The position numbers were made by a program, and so were the translations under genes. A stretch of DNA of 64,000 bases from Paenisporosarcina quisquiliarum_A (GTDB lineage Bacteria; Bacillota; Bacilli; Bacillales_A; Planococcaceae). The notes under the pieces were generated by a model. It was not told the origin of the DNA. It saw nothing but the letters and a program-made list of their open reading frames with translations, and searched no databases. Position 1 is the first letter of the stretch, and each line of letters begins with the position of its first letter. This document shows, piece by piece, positions 60,229 through 64,000 of the stretch. The stretch is taken from assembly GCF_043641925.1 (NCBI RefSeq), contig NZ_JBHZRU010000017.1:22483-86482 (forward strand), read 5' to 3'.

Positions 60229-60248
60229 AAATCCACACAATTTCACCA

Positions 60249-60740
60249 CTACTTTTTCCCTTCATAAGCTTGTTTATGTTCATTAAAAAAGGTGATTTCA
60301 GCTTTTAATTCCGTGTATTTATCCGCTACGCCAAATCCTTCAGCGAGCTGACGTACGACTTCTTCGTTTGTATGGGATTCAGCGATAGACAACTTCTCAA
60401 ATATAGGTTCTAACAATGTCATGGCATCTGAACCCTGCACATCTTCATTCGTTAAAGTATTTTTATACTGAACATCTGTCGCATCTTTCTTTTCCTCGTA
60501 ATGCACGATAATCGCATCTTCTTGATCAGCCACGTCAATTTCAATATCTATTCCTTTGAAATCAAACGATTCTCCAACTACATTCGCTGGATTTTCACCC
60601 GTTTCCGTATCTTCAATATCATCAGCCGTATTATTATTAGTCGTGTCATTTGTTACTTCATCGTCATTTGCACAAGCGCCTAACAAGATGATGGAAATGA
60701 GGAATGCGGATGGTAATAAAGCTTTCATCAACTTTGCCAT
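60249..60740 (-). CDS. YusW-like lipoprotein
   Basis: 163 residues from ATG 60740 (AAAGGATG); the upstream ATG at 60761 has no site. Signal peptide with lipobox ILLGAC (Cys23). An acidic Asn/Thr-rich linker (NDTTNNNTADDIEDTE) then a folded domain with FDFKGIDIEIDVADQEDAI and a helix HTNEEVVRQLAEGFGVAD, as in YusW-domain proteins. Function unknown. Confidence 0.75.
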   Translation of the reverse strand: MAKLMKALLPSAFLISIILLGACANDDEVTNDTTNNNTADDIEDTETGENPANVVGESFDFKGIDIEIDVADQEDAIIVHYEEKKDATDVQYKNTLTNEDVQGSDAMTLLEPIFEKLSIAESHTNEEVVRQLAEGFGVADKYTELKAEITFFNEHKQAYEGKK

Positions 60741-60927
60741 GAATAAACATCCTTTCAACATATATTAGTATTGTTTTGCCCAATATTACTGAAACTACTC
60801 TTTTAACTTTTTTATTTGCAAACGGTCAAATTCGAAATATTATAATAAATTCAATCACATAATGTGCTATCGTATTCATATAGGTTAGATAATTTGGGTA
60901 TATCCTTTATATTGGGAGGTGTTTCTT

Positions 60928-62355
60928 TTGAGAGAAACAAAATTGTGGATTAACGGTGCTTGGAGAGAATCTACGGAGACGTATGAATTGAAAGCCCCGT
61001 ATGATGGGAACTTGATTGCTAAAGTAGCAAAAGGTTCCGCTGAAGATGTTAAAGTCGCAATTGCAGGTGCAGAGCAAGCTTTTCATTCATTCAAAAAGTG
61101 GACAGCTTATAATCGAGCTGAGATGTTATATAAAGTGGTAACGATTATGCGTGAGCAGAAGGAAGATCTTGCTCGAATATTAGCTTCAGAAGCAGGTAAG
61201 CCACTAAAAACGGCACGAGCAGAGATTGACCGTACGATCGCAACGTATCAATTTTCTGCAGAGGAAGCGAAGCAATACCGTGGTGAAACGATTCCAATGG
61301 ATGCGGCGCCTGGCGTGACTGACAGAATTGGATGGACGAAAAAAGAGGCGATTGGCGTCATTTCGGCAATTACACCTTTTAACTTTCCATTCAATTTAGT
61401 TGCACATAAATTAGGACCAGCGTTTGCAGTTGGAAATACAGTCGTTTTAAAACCGGCTACTCAAACGCCTTTAAGTGCTTTAGCAATGGCTGAAATCTTT
61501 AAAGAAGCAGGATTACCTGATGGAGTTTTACAAATCATAACGGGAAGTGGAAGCGAGTTAAGTGATTCACTAATTACGCATCCCGATGTTAAAAAAGTGA
61601 CGTTTACGGGCAGCGTTCCTGTCGGATTAAAAATAAAAGAAAAAGTTGGTTTACGTAAGATCACCTTAGAACTTGGATCGAACTCCGCACTGATCGTAGA
61701 GCCAAGTGTACCGATTGAAAAAATCGTGAAGCGATGTGCAGAGGGTGCATTTAGTTTCTCGGGACAAGTATGTATATCTTTGCAACGTATTTATGTGAAT
61801 CAAGAAATTTACGAGGATTTCGCGAAGTTATTCATTGAAGAAACGAAGAAGTTAAAGGTTGGCGATCCGCTCAATGAAGAGACGGATGTTAGTTCGATGA
61901 TTCACCCAGGTGAAGTGGATCGCATCGTGAAGTGGATTGAGGAAGCAAAATCCCAAGGTGCCGAAGTTGCAACAGGTGGCGACTTTACCGACCGATCCCT
62001 TTCTCCAACTGTCTTGACGAATGTGATGGCTGATATGAATGTGGTATGTGAAGAAGTATTTGCTCCAATCGTCTCTCTTATTCCGTATGACACTTTAGAG
62101 GAAGCGATTGGGCTCGTCAATGACTCTCAGTTTGGATTAAATGCTGCTATTTATACGAATGTGTTGACCGATGCCATGAAGGCAGCGGATCAAATTGAAG
62201 CGGGAGCAGTCATTATTAATGACATTCCTACTTTCCGTGTGGATCATATGCCTTATGGTGGCGTTAAAATGAGTGGTTACGGGCGTGAAGGTGTTAAGTT
62301 TGCGGTCGACGAAATGACAGAAACGAAATTTATTACAATGAAAACGGTTTTTTAA
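60928..62355 (+). CDS. Aldehyde dehydrogenase family protein (succinate-semialdehyde/GapN-like)
   Basis: 475 residues from TTG 60928, 8 nt after GGGAGG. Catalytic Glu248 in KITLELGSNSALIV and Cys282 in SGQVCISLQRIYV. The Gly-Ser in place of Gly-Gly after LELG and QVCISLQR are the pattern of the lactaldehyde/phosphonate/non-phosphorylating group of NADP-type dehydrogenases. Substrate not determinable. Single gene with a UUCG-loop terminator. Confidence 0.9.
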   Translation: MRETKLWINGAWRESTETYELKAPYDGNLIAKVAKGSAEDVKVAIAGAEQAFHSFKKWTAYNRAEMLYKVVTIMREQKEDLARILASEAGKPLKTARAEIDRTIATYQFSAEEAKQYRGETIPMDAAPGVTDRIGWTKKEAIGVISAITPFNFPFNLVAHKLGPAFAVGNTVVLKPATQTPLSALAMAEIFKEAGLPDGVLQIITGSGSELSDSLITHPDVKKVTFTGSVPVGLKIKEKVGLRKITLELGSNSALIVEPSVPIEKIVKRCAEGAFSFSGQVCISLQRIYVNQEIYEDFAKLFIEETKKLKVGDPLNEETDVSSMIHPGEVDRIVKWIEEAKSQGAEVATGGDFTDRSLSPTVLTNVMADMNVVCEEVFAPIVSLIPYDTLEEAIGLVNDSQFGLNAAIYTNVLTDAMKAADQIEAGAVIINDIPTFRVDHMPYGGVKMSGYGREGVKFAVDEMTETKFITMKTVF

Positions 62356-62356
62356 T

Positions 62357-62382
62357 GAGTTGCTTCGGCAGCTCTTTTTTTG
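62357..62382 (+). terminator. Terminator with UUCG loop
   Basis: GAGTTGC ttcg GCAGCTC followed by T-run. Confidence 0.85.
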
Positions 62383-62478
62383 ATCTTGGAAATATTAAAC
62401 AGGATTTTTGAGGTGCTTTGTAGAATATACATAGAACTATTCAGAAGAAATTAATCGATGTTTAAGGAGAATGTCCCT

Positions 62479-63066
62479 TTGAAAAAACGTATTGGACTAT
62501 TAACTGTTTTCTTATCTTTATTCACATTCACTCAGGTTCTCGCAACATCTTGGGTAGAGCTTTCAGTTGAAGAAGTGACTGAACGTGCAAACGTGATTGT
62601 GTATGGCACGTATGACTTTTCAGATGAATTAACGAATGGCACTGAAATGGTTTTTCACGGAACAGCATTTAAAGTTAAAGAAGTTTATAAAGGTGAATCG
62701 GCTAGTCAAATAACGGTAGGCATTGATCCATTCGATATTGGATGGGTGGATGAGTTTCAAAACGACGGGGGAGAATTTCTTTTATTTTTAGAAGAAGGGG
62801 AAGATTTCTTATTACCCGTTGGCGGTCCAAATGGAATGGTTCAAGTTCAAGATGGTCAAGTGGTTGAAAGTGATGAGGAAAAAAGATTGTTTTATCAAAA
62901 CGTATTAGAGAGTTCATCACAAGAACCCAACGTTTTAGCAAGTTCTACAGAAGAATCGAATTTAAAAAACCCCACCATTAACATGCTTTTATACATCGGT
63001 ATTATCTTAATTGTGGGAACGATCTTAACGAGTTGGTTTAAACGATATCAGCGGAATAAAGCATAA
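62479..63066 (+). CDS. Exported protein with C-terminal membrane anchor
   Basis: 195 residues, TTG 62479 after AAGGAG. Signal peptide (KKRIGLLTVFLSLFTFTQVLA), an extracellular beta-rich domain (SVEEVTERANVIVYGTYDF, FHGTAFKVKEVYKGESA, GEFLLFLEEGEDFLL), a Ser/Glu-rich stalk and a C-terminal helix (MLLYIGIILIVGTILTSW) with a basic tail. The domain pattern resembles proteins annotated only as hypothetical in Bacillales. Its stop overlaps the start of the next gene (TAATG). Confidence 0.75.
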   Translation: MKKRIGLLTVFLSLFTFTQVLATSWVELSVEEVTERANVIVYGTYDFSDELTNGTEMVFHGTAFKVKEVYKGESASQITVGIDPFDIGWVDEFQNDGGEFLLFLEEGEDFLLPVGGPNGMVQVQDGQVVESDEEKRLFYQNVLESSSQEPNVLASSTEESNLKNPTINMLLYIGIILIVGTILTSWFKRYQRNKA

Positions 63067-63647
63067 TGAAGAAGTTACTTATTCTTATACTAAGTGTGGT
63101 TGTTTTAACGAGTTGTTCTAATAAAGCTTCTAGAAATGAGGAGATAATAACGAAACAACTAGAAAAAGTAAACAGTGAAATTGAGAGATTGAATAAAGAG
63201 CTATTAAGCTTTGAAAATCAGTTAGCGGAAAAAACAAAAAAGATGGTGGAATTAGAAGAGTTGGTTGAGTCTCTCAAAAATTATGATAGAGAAAGCATCA
63301 ATCAGCTTAGTACATTGGTTGCTATGAATGAAAAATTAATTAAACATTTACCTGATATTACACGAAAGCAAGGTTTTATATTAGAAGTGAATGAACGTGA
63401 TATGATTGTGGATTATGCTAACTGGGAACAGAAAGCAGATGAACCAAATGGAGGTCATATTGTCGATCAAGAAGGAGATCATGAAAAAGTGAACCTTCAC
63501 TCAAATGTGGAAGTATACATTTTATATGGAGCCACAATCGGCTATAAACCCTTTGCTGAGTTTGATCCAACAGATCACGAAGGATTATACGATCTGTACT
63601 TCGTGAACAATAAAGTTGTCCTGATTGCCGAAAAATATATCCCTTAA
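63066..63647 (+). CDS. Coiled-coil lipoprotein, unknown family
   Basis: 193 residues. Lipobox VVLTSC (Cys17), a coiled coil at about 28-75 (QLEKVNSEIERLNKELLSFE and following heptads) and a small beta-rich C-terminal domain (FILEVNERDMIVDYANWE, NVEVYILYGATIGYKPFAEF). Overlaps the preceding gene by one nt, so both are translationally coupled and probably act together at the cell surface. No family is recognised. Confidence 0.75.
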   Translation: MKKLLILILSVVVLTSCSNKASRNEEIITKQLEKVNSEIERLNKELLSFENQLAEKTKKMVELEELVESLKNYDRESINQLSTLVAMNEKLIKHLPDITRKQGFILEVNERDMIVDYANWEQKADEPNGGHIVDQEGDHEKVNLHSNVEVYILYGATIGYKPFAEFDPTDHEGLYDLYFVNNKVVLIAEKYIP

Positions 63648-64000
63648 TACAAGGAGTTGCAGTCAAGTTATTAAACTGTAGATAATTAAAAAATATTGAA
63701 TTCCATTACGTCGGACGCTTTCTTACCATTAGTCAATCGTTTTCCTGGAATTTTATAAAAAAGTATAGGTAGTTCACTGATATAAGCCTATTGCTTTCCG
63801 TTTCGGCACTCGCTTTCCGCGGGCACGGCTTCAGCCGCTTCACTCGCTCCGCTCGCTGCAGGGTCTTCAGCTCGCGCGGTTCCCGCAGGAGTCACTCGCC
63901 TACACTCCAAGTATCACGAAATATGTATAAATAAGCATGCCAAATAAACCTGACGGTTAATATTTTTTTCGCAGGGGCTAATATGCTATAATTTTAAATA
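63648..64000. other. Intergenic end of window
   Basis: A 353-nt gap to the window end. It holds dispersed element copy 3 on the minus strand and a TATAAT at 63987-63992 that may be a -10 for a gene beyond the window. No gene is seen. Confidence 0.5.
63791..63909 (-). repeat. Dispersed ~115-bp GC-rich element, copy 3 (minus strand)
   Basis: Read on the minus strand: GGAGTGTAGGCGAGTGACTCC, TGCGGGAA, GCGCGAGCTGAAGACCC, a GCGAGCGGAGCGAG block, GGCTGAAGCCGTGCCCGCGGAA, then AGCGAGTGCCGAAACGGAAA. A T-run follows on the minus strand near 63752-63763. It is inverted relative to copies 1 and 2. Confidence 0.78.

Overview
The window reads as chromosomal DNA of a low-GC, endospore-forming, aerobic Bacillales bacterium. 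The evidence is strong purine-rich ribosome binding sites, frequent TTG/GTG starts, spore coat genes (CotB, CotF and CotD families), RNase J, a WalR-type box, and an Fnr with a C-terminal Cys cluster of the Bacillus type. A Planococcaceae/Caryophanaceae-like relative is my inference. I see no rRNA, tRNA, CRISPR array, prophage or insertion sequence.

Layout. 1-2 kb: end of an MBL-fold hydrolase, a TauE/SafE exporter and two DsrE-like proteins (sulfur handling). 2-9 kb: epimerase, DUF817, SET protein, RNase J, nucleoside transporter, GNAT. 9.4-13.1 kb: a spore-coat operon, cotB / small membrane protein / ArsB-NhaD permease / second CotB-like protein. 13-24.6 kb: TRM11-like methyltransferase, DUF1761, TetR with a divergent RND efflux pump and two operators, CotF, a chemoreceptor, cupin, GNAT, thioredoxin-reductase-like enzyme. 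24.8-29.5 kb: LysM-3D protein behind a WalR-like box, an RpiR regulator with an amino-acid ABC importer, CotD. 29.6-38 kb: accessory-looking stretch with MFS, a sigma region-2-only protein, a coupled microprotein, two orphan Opp-type permeases, gene-tail scars, a lipoprotein and an ECF sigma/regulator pair. 38-45 kb: DUF6904-like, RluF, Fnr, ba3-type oxidase with small subunits, aldehyde dehydrogenase with DUF779. 45.4-47 kb: a second ECF sigma/regulator pair in opposite orientation. 47-53.6 kb: esterases, three Nudix proteins, GNATs, HD-GYP protein, AAC(3)-like. 53.7-60 kb: sugar block (GH13 glucosidase, ROK kinase, MsmX-type ATPase, zwf) and a cyclase. 60-64 kb: YusW-like lipoprotein, aldehyde dehydrogenase, two secreted proteins and a dispersed repeat.

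The most unusual signal lies between genes. Eight intergenic regions carry short degenerate arrays whose unit repeats every 21 bp, with very little drift. Each array has a conserved core of about 10 bp alternating with a variable half of about 10 bp, and each lies next to an intrinsic terminator. Different arrays use different cores, but three (C, E, F) share CGCCAAATTA-like cores, and E and F keep the same order of six distinguishable units. 21 bp is two turns of B-DNA, so the cores lie on one helix face. I do not recognise this as a described element.

Regulation visible in sequence: two ECF operons share the same promoter (GAAACC, 16 nt, CGTC); a perfect TGTGA-N6-TCACA box lies between fnr and the oxidase operon; TetR operators lie in the tetR/RND gap; a TGTCAT-N5-TGTAAT WalR-like box precedes the LysM-3D gene; cre-like boxes precede the aldehyde dehydrogenase and the nucleoside transporter. 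Five short genes of 27-40 codons with good ribosome binding sites were found by reading the gaps.
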